Source of the DNA: SIG575 sp045595725
Lineage (GTDB): Bacteria > Bacillota > Clostridia > Oscillospirales > Acutalibacteraceae
Reading direction: 5' to 3'
NCBI GenBank assembly: GCA_045595725.1
Contig: JAZOAY010000133.1
Span: 1-5,227, forward strand
DNA length: 5,227 nucleotides
Below are positions 1-5,227 of this stretch, piece after piece (within the stretch, counting starts at the first letter, position 1; each line of letters begins with the position of its first letter). The notes under the pieces were generated by a model. It was not told the DNA's origin and searched no databases. It saw only the letters and a program-made list of their open reading frames with translations. The translations under genes and the position numbers were made by a program.

Positions 1-384
1 CAAGGAATTATATGTTCAGTCATGGATGCAAGGTGCAATCAGGTTTACACTTCTTTCTTTGAAAGCAATGATGAGTGTAAAGTGAATCGCTTGTCAGATG
101 ATGAGGCGATTTCGATTGATGAATTAGGCGAAAAAATAAAAATAATTGATAAGCCTGTAATTTTTGTTGGTGACGGAGCAAAAATCTGTTATGATAAACT
201 TAAAACCGATGAAGATAACTTGTTTATCGCTCCTGAAAATGTAAGAAAACAAAGAGCATCTTCTGTAGCTTTATGTTCACTTACAAAAGAAACCAAAATG
301 CCTTCGGAAATATCAGTAAATTACATCAGATTACCTCAGGCACAGAGGGAACTTACTAAAGAGCAAAGTTTAAGGAAAAATTGA
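1..384 (+). CDS. tsaB: tRNA threonylcarbamoyladenosine biosynthesis protein TsaB, C-terminal part (5' end outside window)
   Basis: The reading frame is open from base 1 to the TGA at 382-384, giving 127 residues, so the methionine at 22 is internal. It begins GIICSVMDARCNQVY, which matches the MDAR.xEVY strand of the TsaB/YeaZ family. A GDGA turn (residues 57-60) follows, and it ends with the family's tail, NYIRLPQAQREL. TsaB proteins are roughly 220-240 residues, so about the N-terminal 100 lie upstream. In the family, TsaB is an ASKHA-fold, non-catalytic partner that works in the cytoplasm with TsaD and TsaE to transfer threonylcarbamoyl from the TsaC product to A37 of ANN-decoding tRNAs (t6A). 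Which t6A genes lie upstream cannot be seen. It is followed after 15 bases by rpiB and is probably cotranscribed with rpiB and upp. The C-terminal tail is more divergent than the MDAR core, but nothing suggests a defect. Confidence 0.88.
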   Translation, partial: QGIICSVMDARCNQVYTSFFESNDECKVNRLSDDEAISIDELGEKIKIIDKPVIFVGDGAKICYDKLKTDEDNLFIAPENVRKQRASSVALCSLTKETKMPSEISVNYIRLPQAQRELTKEQSLRKN

Positions 385-399
385 TTGGAGGATTTGTAA

Positions 400-840
400 A
401 TGATAGCAATTGGATGTGACCATGGCGGTTATAAATTAAAGGAAGAAATTGTAGCACACCTTAAATCAAACAATGTTGATTTCAAGGATTTTGGCGTTTA
501 TGAGGAAAAAAGCGTTGATTATCCCGATATTGCAAGTGTTGTATGTGAAAGTATCTTGAACGGGGACAGTAAATGCGGAATCCTTGTTTGCGGTACAGGT
601 ATTGGTATTTCTATTGCTGCAAATAAACACAAAGGTATACGTGCAGCAGTTTGTTCTGATGAATTTTCTGCGAAATACACTCGTCTTCACAATGATGCTA
701 ATGTGCTTTGTCTTGGCGGTAGAGTAATTGGTCCCGGACTTGCCTGCGAATTAGTCGATATTTTTCTTAACACCGGTTTTGAGGGTGGAAGGCATGCGTT
801 AAGGGTTCAGAAAATTACTGACATAGAAAACAAATTTTAA
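400..840 (+). CDS. rpiB: Ribose-5-phosphate isomerase B
   Basis: RpiB interconverts ribulose-5-phosphate and ribose-5-phosphate in the non-oxidative pentose phosphate pathway. The 146-residue product is normal length for the RpiB/LacAB family. It opens with MIAIGCDHGGYKLK (Asp7, His8), the phosphate/sugar-binding start of the family. It has the CGTGIG loop with Cys64 and Thr66, the position of the catalytic cysteine base in E. coli-type RpiB, so it is not the glutamate-using mycobacterial type. The ring-opening histidine lies in RLHNDAN (His97), and GGRH.LRV.KI (Arg131, His132, Arg135) closes the active site. The ATG at 400 is set by a GGAGG at 387-391, eight bases upstream. The gene lies 15 bases after tsaB and 17 before upp, so it is an operon member. 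Related LacA/LacB or allose-6-phosphate isomerases are possible in principle. The absence of sugar-operon neighbours and the presence of upp favour the housekeeping role. Confidence 0.95.
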   Translation: MIAIGCDHGGYKLKEEIVAHLKSNNVDFKDFGVYEEKSVDYPDIASVVCESILNGDSKCGILVCGTGIGISIAANKHKGIRAAVCSDEFSAKYTRLHNDANVLCLGGRVIGPGLACELVDIFLNTGFEGGRHALRVQKITDIENKF

Positions 841-857
841 TCACGGAGGTAAAAACT

Positions 858-1490
858 ATGAGCAATAATGTGACAATTACCAATCATCCGTTAATTCAGC
901 ATAAATTGACAATTATGCGTAAAACATCCACTTCATCAAGTGAGTTCAGAGCCTTGGTAAGTGAAATTGCGACACTTATGTGCTACGAAGCAACAAGAGA
1001 TTTACCTCTTAAAGAAATTGAAATCGAAACACCAATATGCAAAACTAATAAAAATATTCTTGCAGGTAAAAAACTTGCTTTTGTACCTATTCTCAGAGCA
1101 GGTCTCGGAATGGTAGATGGCGTTCTGAAACTCGTTCCTTCAGCGAGAGTAGGACATATAGGCTTATACAGAGACCCTGAAACGCTGATGCCTGTAGAAT
1201 ATTACTGTAAACTTCCCGCAGATATTTCTGAGCGTGAAGTTATCGTACTTGACCCGATGCTTGCTACCGGTGGTAGCGCTATTGATGCGATTACACAGAT
1301 AAAGAAGCGAAATCCAAAATCAATTAAATTTATGGGCATTATCGGCGCACCAGAAGGTCTCGAAGCTCTTTGTAAAGCACATCCTGATGTTGATGTTTAT
1401 CTTGCAGCACTTGATGAAAAGCTTAATGACCATGGATATATTGTACCCGGGCTCGGCGATGCCGGCGATAGAATTTTCGGTACAAAATAA
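858..1490 (+). CDS. upp: Uracil phosphoribosyltransferase
   Basis: Upp converts uracil plus PRPP to UMP and pyrophosphate (cytoplasmic pyrimidine salvage). The 210-residue product is the standard bacterial length of about 208-210. It opens with the family's NHPLIQHKLTIMR segment (residues 9-21). The VPILRAGLGM motif lies at 76-85. The PRPP-binding loop VIVLDPMLATGGSA (128-141) has the usual Asp132 followed by Pro, and the uracil-binding GYIVPGLGDAGDR loop is at 193-205. All expected active-site regions are present and no truncation is seen. The ATG at 858 has a strong GGAGG at 845-849. The gene is last in a tsaB-rpiB-upp series; RpiB supplies ribose-5-phosphate, which PRPP synthetase (not in this window) would activate. 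A strong intrinsic terminator begins 17 bases after its TAA. No attenuator or PyrR-binding leader is visible in the 17-base gap before it. Confidence 0.97.
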   Translation: MSNNVTITNHPLIQHKLTIMRKTSTSSSEFRALVSEIATLMCYEATRDLPLKEIEIETPICKTNKNILAGKKLAFVPILRAGLGMVDGVLKLVPSARVGHIGLYRDPETLMPVEYYCKLPADISEREVIVLDPMLATGGSAIDAITQIKKRNPKSIKFMGIIGAPEGLEALCKAHPDVDVYLAALDEKLNDHGYIVPGLGDAGDRIFGTK

Positions 1491-1507
1491 GTAACATAAA
1501 TAGTTAT

Positions 1508-1559
1508 CTCCCTGAATATATATTAACTTGAAGAAGTTAAAATTCAGGGAGGTTTTTTT
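1508..1559 (+). terminator. Intrinsic terminator of the rpiB-upp operon, overlapping the spoIIM ribosome binding site
   Basis: The perfect 10-bp outer stem CTCCCTGAAT/ATTCAGGGAG (1508-1517 with 1542-1551) can be extended by U1507-G1552. An asymmetric internal loop (1518-1522 opposite 1541) leads to a 7-bp inner stem TTAACTT/AAGTTAA (1523-1529 with 1534-1540), closed by a GAAG tetraloop. Seven T residues follow at 1553-1559. A GC-containing stem followed directly by a T-run just after upp is a classic rho-independent terminator. It works only in the plus direction: there is no matching A-run left of the 5' arm that would give a U-tract on the minus strand. The T-run directly abuts the spoIIM ATG. 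Confidence 0.9.
1546..1552 (+). promoter_or_regulatory. spoIIM Shine-Dalgarno site buried in the terminator stem
   Basis: AGGGAGG lies seven bases before the ATG at 1560, which is ideal spacing, and the spacer is the terminator's T7 run. Bases 1546-1551 are all paired in the 10-bp terminator stem. On any transcript that contains the whole hairpin, the site should therefore be hidden from the ribosome. This is seen directly in the sequence; the regulatory consequence is inference. Confidence 0.8.
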
Positions 1560-2204
1560 ATGGATGTTAAAATTTACAGAAATACTCGAAGAAACAGCGG
1601 ACATGTAGGCGGTTTTATCTTTGAGATAAAAAAGCATGTTCTTACTATAATACTTTACGTAATTGTCTTTGTCGGTTTGATATTGGGAAATTTTGTTATT
1701 AAAGAAACACCCGATGTATTTGCGATTGTGAAAAGTATTTTTGAAAGTTTTGTTTTATCTGTTTCAGGACAAACTTTGTTTAGAAGTTTTATAGTTCAAT
1801 TTACTGCAAATGTATCGGTAATATTGTTGAATTTTGTGTTTGGACTGTGTGCAATTGGTTTTCCGATGCCGTTTTTTGCTTCATTTTTAAAAGGTATAAG
1901 CATCGGTGCTTTGAGTTCTTTTTTGTACAGTGAACATGGATTAAGCGGGTTTGGTTTTTGTATGCTTGTGTTTTTTCCTGTTCAGCTTATAACAACGCTT
2001 ATATTGATTTTTTCAGGTAAAGAGAGCGTCAGAATGTCACTAAGATTGCTAAAAATACTTACAGAACAGAATTTAAAAGCAGGCGAAAGATATGAATTAA
2101 AGAAATATATTTTTCAATTCGTTTTATGGATTGTAATTACAGTTATAATTTCTTTCGTCTCTGCAGTTCTTAATGTATATGTTGTCAGACTGTTTGATTT
2201 TTAA
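1560..2204 (+). CDS. spoIIM: Stage II sporulation protein M-like membrane protein
   Basis: The 214-residue, very hydrophobic protein is close to the length of B. subtilis SpoIIM. It has about five predicted membrane segments, at residues 27-47, 78-101, 104-124, 130-152 and 183-209. The basic N-terminal tail (RNTRRN) is probably cytoplasmic. The best family match is the core FGLCAIGFPMPFFASFLKGISIG (residues 94-116), which resembles the SpoIIM/DUF95 pattern of a GxxxIGxP turn followed by a LKG-containing helix. In spore formers SpoIIM is the septal membrane scaffold that brings the peptidoglycan enzymes SpoIIP and SpoIID to the engulfing mother-cell membrane, usually under sigma-E. The start at 1560 is supported by AGGGAGG at 1546-1552. 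The gene follows the upp terminator directly and converges on a Xer recombinase gene, a neighbour it also has in B. subtilis. No convincing promoter is visible. The call rests on motif, topology and context; a generic DUF95 membrane protein is the alternative. Confidence 0.78.
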   Translation: MDVKIYRNTRRNSGHVGGFIFEIKKHVLTIILYVIVFVGLILGNFVIKETPDVFAIVKSIFESFVLSVSGQTLFRSFIVQFTANVSVILLNFVFGLCAIGFPMPFFASFLKGISIGALSSFLYSEHGLSGFGFCMLVFFPVQLITTLILIFSGKESVRMSLRLLKILTEQNLKAGERYELKKYIFQFVLWIVITVIISFVSAVLNVYVVRLFDF

Positions 2205-3193
2205 TCTTCGTTATCATTAATCTGAGTGTTTAATGGATTGAGGTTTACGGCTTGTCTCAATTGTTCGTCAGCCACATGAGTATAAATCTGTGTTGTAGAA
2301 AGATTTTCATGTCCGAGAATTTCTTTCAATAGTAAAACATCCACATCACCATGCTGATACATAAGTGTTGCGGCTGTATGACGAAGTTTGTGAGTCGAAT
2401 AACCAAGGTTTGCGAGTCCTGATTTATCAAGAGCATTTTCAACTATTAACTGAACACTTCTTCTGCTTAGTCGTTGTTTATTTCGGCTGATAAAAAGTGC
2501 GTCCCTATCTTTTATACCATCAACGGGACGTACTTTAAGGTAATTGTTCAGAGCGGCAATGCATGATGCATTCAGATAAACTGTTCGTTCTTTATTCCCT
2601 TTACCTGTTACAGTCATGGAGTTATCATCATGGATGTGATTCAGATTGAGACCTACTAATTCGGCGAGACGTAAACCGCAATTTAGAAATAATGTAAGTA
2701 TACAAAAATCACGTTCTTTATTCGGGTTTGAGTCGTTGTAAACACAGTTGAGCAGCATTCTGCTCTGCTCAAGAGAAAGGTATTTCGGAAGTGTTTTTTT
2801 GAGTTTCGGAGCTTCAAGTTCTCTGAAGGGATTTTCTTTAATTACATTTTCTCTTGAGTCAAGATACTTAAAAAAAGATTTAAGTGATGTAACTTTTCTT
2901 GCTCTTGCTGTTGAATCATTATTGCGCTCGTTTTTACAATACAACAAGAATTCGTATCCATCGTTCAATGTGATTTCATTGAGAAAATTTTCATCAATAT
3001 CAGAAATATCAATTTCGTCGAATGAAGTATTTCTATCAACATATTTTTTACTGATTTTCATGAAACGAAAAAAAGTTCTCAGGTCAGATGCATATTCAAG
3101 AACAGTAAGTGTAGACTTGTTCCTGACAACTTCAAGATAGGTTAAGAATTTTCTGAGGAGATAGGGGAGATCTGCAAAATCTTCTCTTTTCAT
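2201..3193 (-). CDS. xerC: XerC/XerD-type tyrosine recombinase
   Basis: This is a site-specific recombinase of the type that resolves chromosome dimers at dif. The 330-residue product has an N-terminal SAM-like core-binding domain (about residues 10-112) and a C-terminal catalytic domain (about 135-315). The full catalytic set is visible: Arg175 in NCGLRLAEL, Lys198 in TGKGNKER, His268 and Arg271 in HKLRH, His295 in LGHENL and the nucleophile Tyr304 in TQIYTH. It is about 30 residues longer than E. coli XerC/XerD. The extra length is mainly a hydrophilic acidic stretch at about 47-75 in the N-terminal domain, as seen in a known Clostridia group. The ATG at 3193 has AGGAGG at 3199-3204. It is last of metG-tatD-xer and overlaps the spoIIM 3' end by four bases. 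No phage or integron genes are nearby, so a housekeeping role is likelier than an integrase. Whether it is the XerC or XerD counterpart cannot be decided; its position beside spoIIM resembles xerD/ripX. Confidence 0.88.
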   Translation of the reverse strand: MKREDFADLPYLLRKFLTYLEVVRNKSTLTVLEYASDLRTFFRFMKISKKYVDRNTSFDEIDISDIDENFLNEITLNDGYEFLLYCKNERNNDSTARARKVTSLKSFFKYLDSRENVIKENPFRELEAPKLKKTLPKYLSLEQSRMLLNCVYNDSNPNKERDFCILTLFLNCGLRLAELVGLNLNHIHDDNSMTVTGKGNKERTVYLNASCIAALNNYLKVRPVDGIKDRDALFISRNKQRLSRRSVQLIVENALDKSGLANLGYSTHKLRHTAATLMYQHGDVDVLLLKEILGHENLSTTQIYTHVADEQLRQAVNLNPLNTQINDNED

Positions 3194-3198
3194 GTTAG

Positions 3199-3204
3199 CC
3201 TCCT
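3199..3204 (-). promoter_or_regulatory. xer Shine-Dalgarno site overlapping the tatD stop codon
   Basis: On the minus strand the sequence is TAGGAGGCTAACATG. AGGAGG sits five bases before the xer ATG, and its first two bases are the last two of the tatD TAG stop (3205-3203). A ribosome ending tatD therefore stops on the xer initiation site, which implies translational coupling. Confidence 0.85.
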
Positions 3205-3964
3205 AAATTTTAAACAATTCTTTTGTGTTATTACAAGCAGTATCAACAACGGTGTCGTAATCAAGACCTTTAATTTCTGCAATCATAGAAGCAGTATATT
3301 CAATCATGTCAGATGTACACCTTTTACCTCTCATGGGAACAGGGGCCATATAAGGGGCATCTGTTTCAAGAAGAATTCTGTCCATTGGCGTGAAAGCTGC
3401 AACTTCAACGGGTTTGACTGCGTTTTTAAATGTAACTGCACCGCCAAGTCCGATATACATACCCATTTTAATAGTTTCTTTTGCAAGTTCAACACTACCT
3501 GAAAAGCAATGAACAACGCCTTTGGGCTTGTATTTTCGCAAAATTTTGTATGTTTCCTCATGAGCTTCTCTGTCATGCACAATTATCGGGACATCAAGTT
3601 CTTTTGAAAGCCTGACCTGGCGTTCAAACATTTCAATCTGAATATCTCTCGGCGAAAAATCATAATGAAAGTCAAGTCCTATTTCGCCGATAGCAACTAC
3701 TCTATTATGATCAAGAAGTGAAATGATTTTTTGATAATCTGCATTACTGATTTCTTCTGCTTCATGAGGATGAACACCCACGGCAGCGTAAATCCCATCA
3801 TATTTCTCTGCTAATTTTACACTCATTAACGATGATTTCAAATCACATCCGCAGTTAATTATACCACAGATTTTATCCGAAAACAGACCGTCAAGCACGT
3901 CCTGACGGTCTGTTTCAAATTTGTCATCATCGTAATGAGCGTGAGAATCAAATATTTTTCCCAT
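3203..3964 (-). CDS. tatD: TatD family metal-dependent hydrolase (DNase)
   Basis: TatD proteins are cytoplasmic TIM-barrel metallo-hydrolases, with 3'-5' exonuclease activity in studied members and a proposed role in DNA repair or turnover. With the start at 3964 the protein has 253 residues, the usual length. It opens with FDSHAHYDD, giving metal ligands His8 and His10. Further ligands are Glu94 in GEIGLDFHYD, His130 in IVHDREAH, His152 in VVHCFSGS and Asp202 in LLETDAPYMAP, so the complete two-metal set is present. A GTG three codons upstream (3973) is in frame. I prefer the ATG because AGGTGA at 3970-3975 is well placed for it and overlaps the GTG, and because family members usually begin within a few residues of FDSHAHYD. 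The stop lies inside the next gene's ribosome binding site. The order metG then tatD is common in Firmicutes, where rnmV and rsmA often follow; here xer follows instead. A perfect inverted repeat covers codons 17-28. Confidence 0.93.
   Translation of the reverse strand: MGKIFDSHAHYDDDKFETDRQDVLDGLFSDKICGIINCGCDLKSSLMSVKLAEKYDGIYAAVGVHPHEAEEISNADYQKIISLLDHNRVVAIGEIGLDFHYDFSPRDIQIEMFERQVRLSKELDVPIIVHDREAHEETYKILRKYKPKGVVHCFSGSVELAKETIKMGMYIGLGGAVTFKNAVKPVEVAAFTPMDRILLETDAPYMAPVPMRGKRCTSDMIEYTASMIAEIKGLDYDTVVDTACNNTKELFKI
3881..3915. repeat. Perfect 13-bp inverted repeat inside tatD
   Basis: AAACAGACCGTCA at 3881-3893 is exactly complementary to TGACGGTCTGTTT at 3903-3915, with a 9-base loop between them (3894-3902). 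On the tatD mRNA the hairpin starts about 50 bases after the A of the ATG and covers codons for residues 17-28 (ETDRQDVLDGLF). Four T residues close the stem on the tatD strand (GTTTTC), giving it a weak terminator-like look. The protein shows no extra residues here compared with the TatD pattern, so this looks like base choice within a normal gene and not an inserted element. Confidence 0.8.
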
Positions 3965-3969
3965 TTTGC

Positions 3970-3975
3970 TCACCT
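3970..3975 (-). promoter_or_regulatory. tatD Shine-Dalgarno site that selects the ATG start
   Basis: On the minus strand the sequence is AAGGTGAGCAAAATG. AGGTGA can pair with the UCACCU part of the anti-Shine-Dalgarno sequence and lies five bases before the ATG at 3964. The alternative GTG start (3973-3971) sits within this site and has only a weak purine stretch upstream. Confidence 0.7.
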
Positions 3976-3979
3976 TAGT

Positions 3980-5227
3980 TTATCTGATTTTTGCACCAAC
4001 GGGCATATCGTCTACAAATATTACTTTAACGTCATTGTCGTCACAATCTGCAGCAAGGATCATACCCTGACTTTCAACACCGCAAAGTGTTGCCGGTTTA
4101 AGGTTTGAAACAACAATAACTTTATGTCCGATAAGTTCATCGGGTCTGTACCAGAGTGCAATGCCTGATGCAACTGTTCTCGGATTTGCAGTACCGTCGT
4201 TAAGAGTAAGCTTGAGAAGTTTTTTTGCTTTCTTTACAGGTTCACATGCTGTGATTTCAGCAACTCTCAGATCAACTTTTGCAAAATCTTCTATGCCGAT
4301 TTTTGCGATTCCGTCAAGTACGAGTTTTTCTTCTTCCTGAACAGTTTTGTTCTTTTCTTCAATTTCCGCAAGCATTTTTTCTGCATCAATTCTGTTGAAA
4401 AGGGGAGAAGGAGCAGTAACTTTGTTGTCTTTTTCAAGTGCGCCGAAAGTTTTAAGACTATCATAATCCTTTGCACTTGTATTAAGCTGAGCAAAAATCT
4501 TTTCTGAAGTCTTAGGCATGAAAGGTGAAAGTAAAATTGCTGTAAACCTGATGCTTTCAAGAAGATTGTAAAGTACAGTTGCAAGTCTGTCTTTCTTATC
4601 TTCATCCTTTGCAAGTGCCCAGGGCATTGTTTCATCAATGTACTTGTTACTTCTCTTAGCAAGTGAAATGATTGAATCGAGAGCATCACTTATTCTGTAT
4701 TGTGAAATAAGTTCATCAACTTTACCTACTGTTGAAAGAGCGAGCGAAATAAGCTCATCGTCGACATCTTCACTAACACCGGGATTTGTGATAATGCCAT
4801 CAAAGTATTTATTTGTCATTGCTATTGTTCTGTTGACAAGGTTGCCGAGAGTATTTGCAAGGTCAGAATTGTAGCGTTCAATGATTGTTTCGTAAGTAAT
4901 AGAACCGTCTGATGTGTACGGCATCTCTGAAAGGAGATAGTATCTTACAGCGTCAACACCGAGAAGTGAAACGAGGTCATCAGCGTAAATAACATTGCCA
5001 CGGCTTTTGGACATTTTATCTGTACCGAAAAGAAGCCACGGGTGACCGAATACCTGTTTTGGTAAAGGCTCACCAAGAGCCATGAGCATAATAGGCCAAT
5101 ATATTGTATGGAAACGCACAATGTCCTTTCCTATAATATGAACATCTGCCGGCCAGTATTTTTTATACTGTTCACTACTTCCGTCCGGGTCATATCCGAG
5201 TGCGGTAATATAGTTTGAAAGTGCATC
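3980..5227 (-). CDS. metG: Methionine--tRNA ligase, C-terminal part (5' end beyond right edge)
   Basis: MetRS charges tRNA-Met with methionine for initiation and elongation. The frame is open to base 5227, giving 415 residues before the TAA at 3982-3980; the 5' part lies outside the window. The visible part starts within the class I catalytic domain (DALSNYITALGY, then WPADVHIIGKDIVRFHTIYWP). The KMSKS signature follows at fragment residues 71-75 (bases 5017-5003). The helical anticodon-binding domain includes LGNLVNRT (about 127-134) and YIDETMPWALAK, with the expected tryptophan at about 203. A charged linker (about 280-306) leads to a C-terminal EMAP/Trbp111-type tRNA-binding domain, about 310-415, containing DFAKVDLRVAEI and SQGMILAA. 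This C-terminal appendage is typical of the long, dimeric bacterial MetRS. The HIGH motif is off the edge. tatD starts 15 bases after its stop, so the two are probably cotranscribed. No internal damage is seen. Confidence 0.95.
   Translation of the reverse strand, partial: DALSNYITALGYDPDGSSEQYKKYWPADVHIIGKDIVRFHTIYWPIMLMALGEPLPKQVFGHPWLLFGTDKMSKSRGNVIYADDLVSLLGVDAVRYYLLSEMPYTSDGSITYETIIERYNSDLANTLGNLVNRTIAMTNKYFDGIITNPGVSEDVDDELISLALSTVGKVDELISQYRISDALDSIISLAKRSNKYIDETMPWALAKDEDKKDRLATVLYNLLESIRFTAILLSPFMPKTSEKIFAQLNTSAKDYDSLKTFGALEKDNKVTAPSPLFNRIDAEKMLAEIEEKNKTVQEEEKLVLDGIAKIGIEDFAKVDLRVAEITACEPVKKAKKLLKLTLNDGTANPRTVASGIALWYRPDELIGHKVIVVSNLKPATLCGVESQGMILAADCDDNDVKVIFVDDMPVGAKIR

Noticed and set aside
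22..24. ATG at 22 as the start of a small separate protein.
   Set aside because: The frame is open to base 1 and the methionine belongs to the conserved internal MDAR motif of TsaB.
1471..1502. Possible sigma-E promoter for spoIIM, with a -10-like CATAAATA at 1495-1502.
   Set aside because: The -10 match is partial and no -35 element sits at the right distance, so it is too weak to call in an AT-rich gap.
1506..1533. A dif-like sequence near the xer gene: the core GAATATATATTA (1514-1525) matches the centre of B. subtilis dif as I remember it.
   Set aside because: Only the AT-rich centre matches. The outer bases, including the conserved XerD-side arm TTATGT (here TTAACT), do not. The stretch is already explained by the terminator hairpin.
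2748..2772. Inverted repeat TTGAGCAG / CTGCTCAA with a 9-base loop inside xer.
   Set aside because: An 8-bp perfect repeat at this spacing is expected about once by chance in a window of this size, and no U-tract or other signal accompanies it.
2748..3140. A 130-codon open frame on the plus strand opposite xer, and similar open frames opposite or within rpiB, upp, tatD and metG (466-690, 1320-1637, 3331-3582, 4291-4689, 4638-4874).
   Set aside because: All lie within well-supported genes, show composition typical of antisense or shifted frames, and lack recognisable domains.
3965..3973. GTG at 3973 as the tatD start, adding three residues.
   Set aside because: The GTG lies within the Shine-Dalgarno sequence that suits the ATG at 3964, and it has no good site of its own.
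5117..5119. GTG at 5119 as the start of a separate short MetRS-like gene.
   Set aside because: The frame stays open to the window edge and encodes conserved MetRS sequence upstream, so this is an internal valine codon.

Overview
This is an ordinary, densely coding chromosomal segment of a low-GC Gram-positive bacterium, most likely an endospore-forming Clostridia lineage (Oscillospiraceae/Ruminococcus-like is my best guess). The reasons are AT-rich codon use, strong AGGAGG-type ribosome binding sites, a spoIIM sporulation gene, and a long Clostridia-style Xer recombinase beside it. The species cannot be named from the sequence alone. There are no RNA genes, CRISPR arrays, insertion sequences or phage genes, and no gene-free stretch longer than about 70 bases.

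Left half, plus strand: the 3' part of tsaB (t6A tRNA modification), then rpiB (ribose-5-phosphate isomerase B) and upp (uracil phosphoribosyltransferase). The gaps are 15 and 17 bases and each downstream gene has its own strong Shine-Dalgarno site, so this looks like one operon. RpiB makes ribose-5-phosphate, the precursor of the PRPP that Upp consumes to salvage uracil to UMP. The operon ends in a strong intrinsic terminator at 1508-1559. A spoIIM-like membrane protein gene starts directly after the terminator's T-run, and its Shine-Dalgarno site lies inside the terminator stem.

Right half, minus strand, read from the right edge inward: the 3' part of metG (methionyl-tRNA synthetase with a fused C-terminal tRNA-binding domain), tatD (metal-dependent DNase) and a Xer-type tyrosine recombinase. 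The gaps are 15 and 9 bases, and the tatD stop codon is embedded in the xer Shine-Dalgarno site. This looks like a housekeeping operon.

The two transcription units converge on a shared TTAA at 2201-2204, where both strands read TAA. No intrinsic terminator is visible between them. spoIIM next to a Xer recombinase recalls the Bacillus subtilis spoIIM-ripX/xerD neighbourhood.

I see no undescribed multi-gene system. The points worth a second look are at the level of regulation: the terminator that buries the spoIIM ribosome binding site, a perfect 13-bp inverted repeat inside tatD about 50 bases after its start, and the terminator-free convergent overlap of spoIIM and xer.
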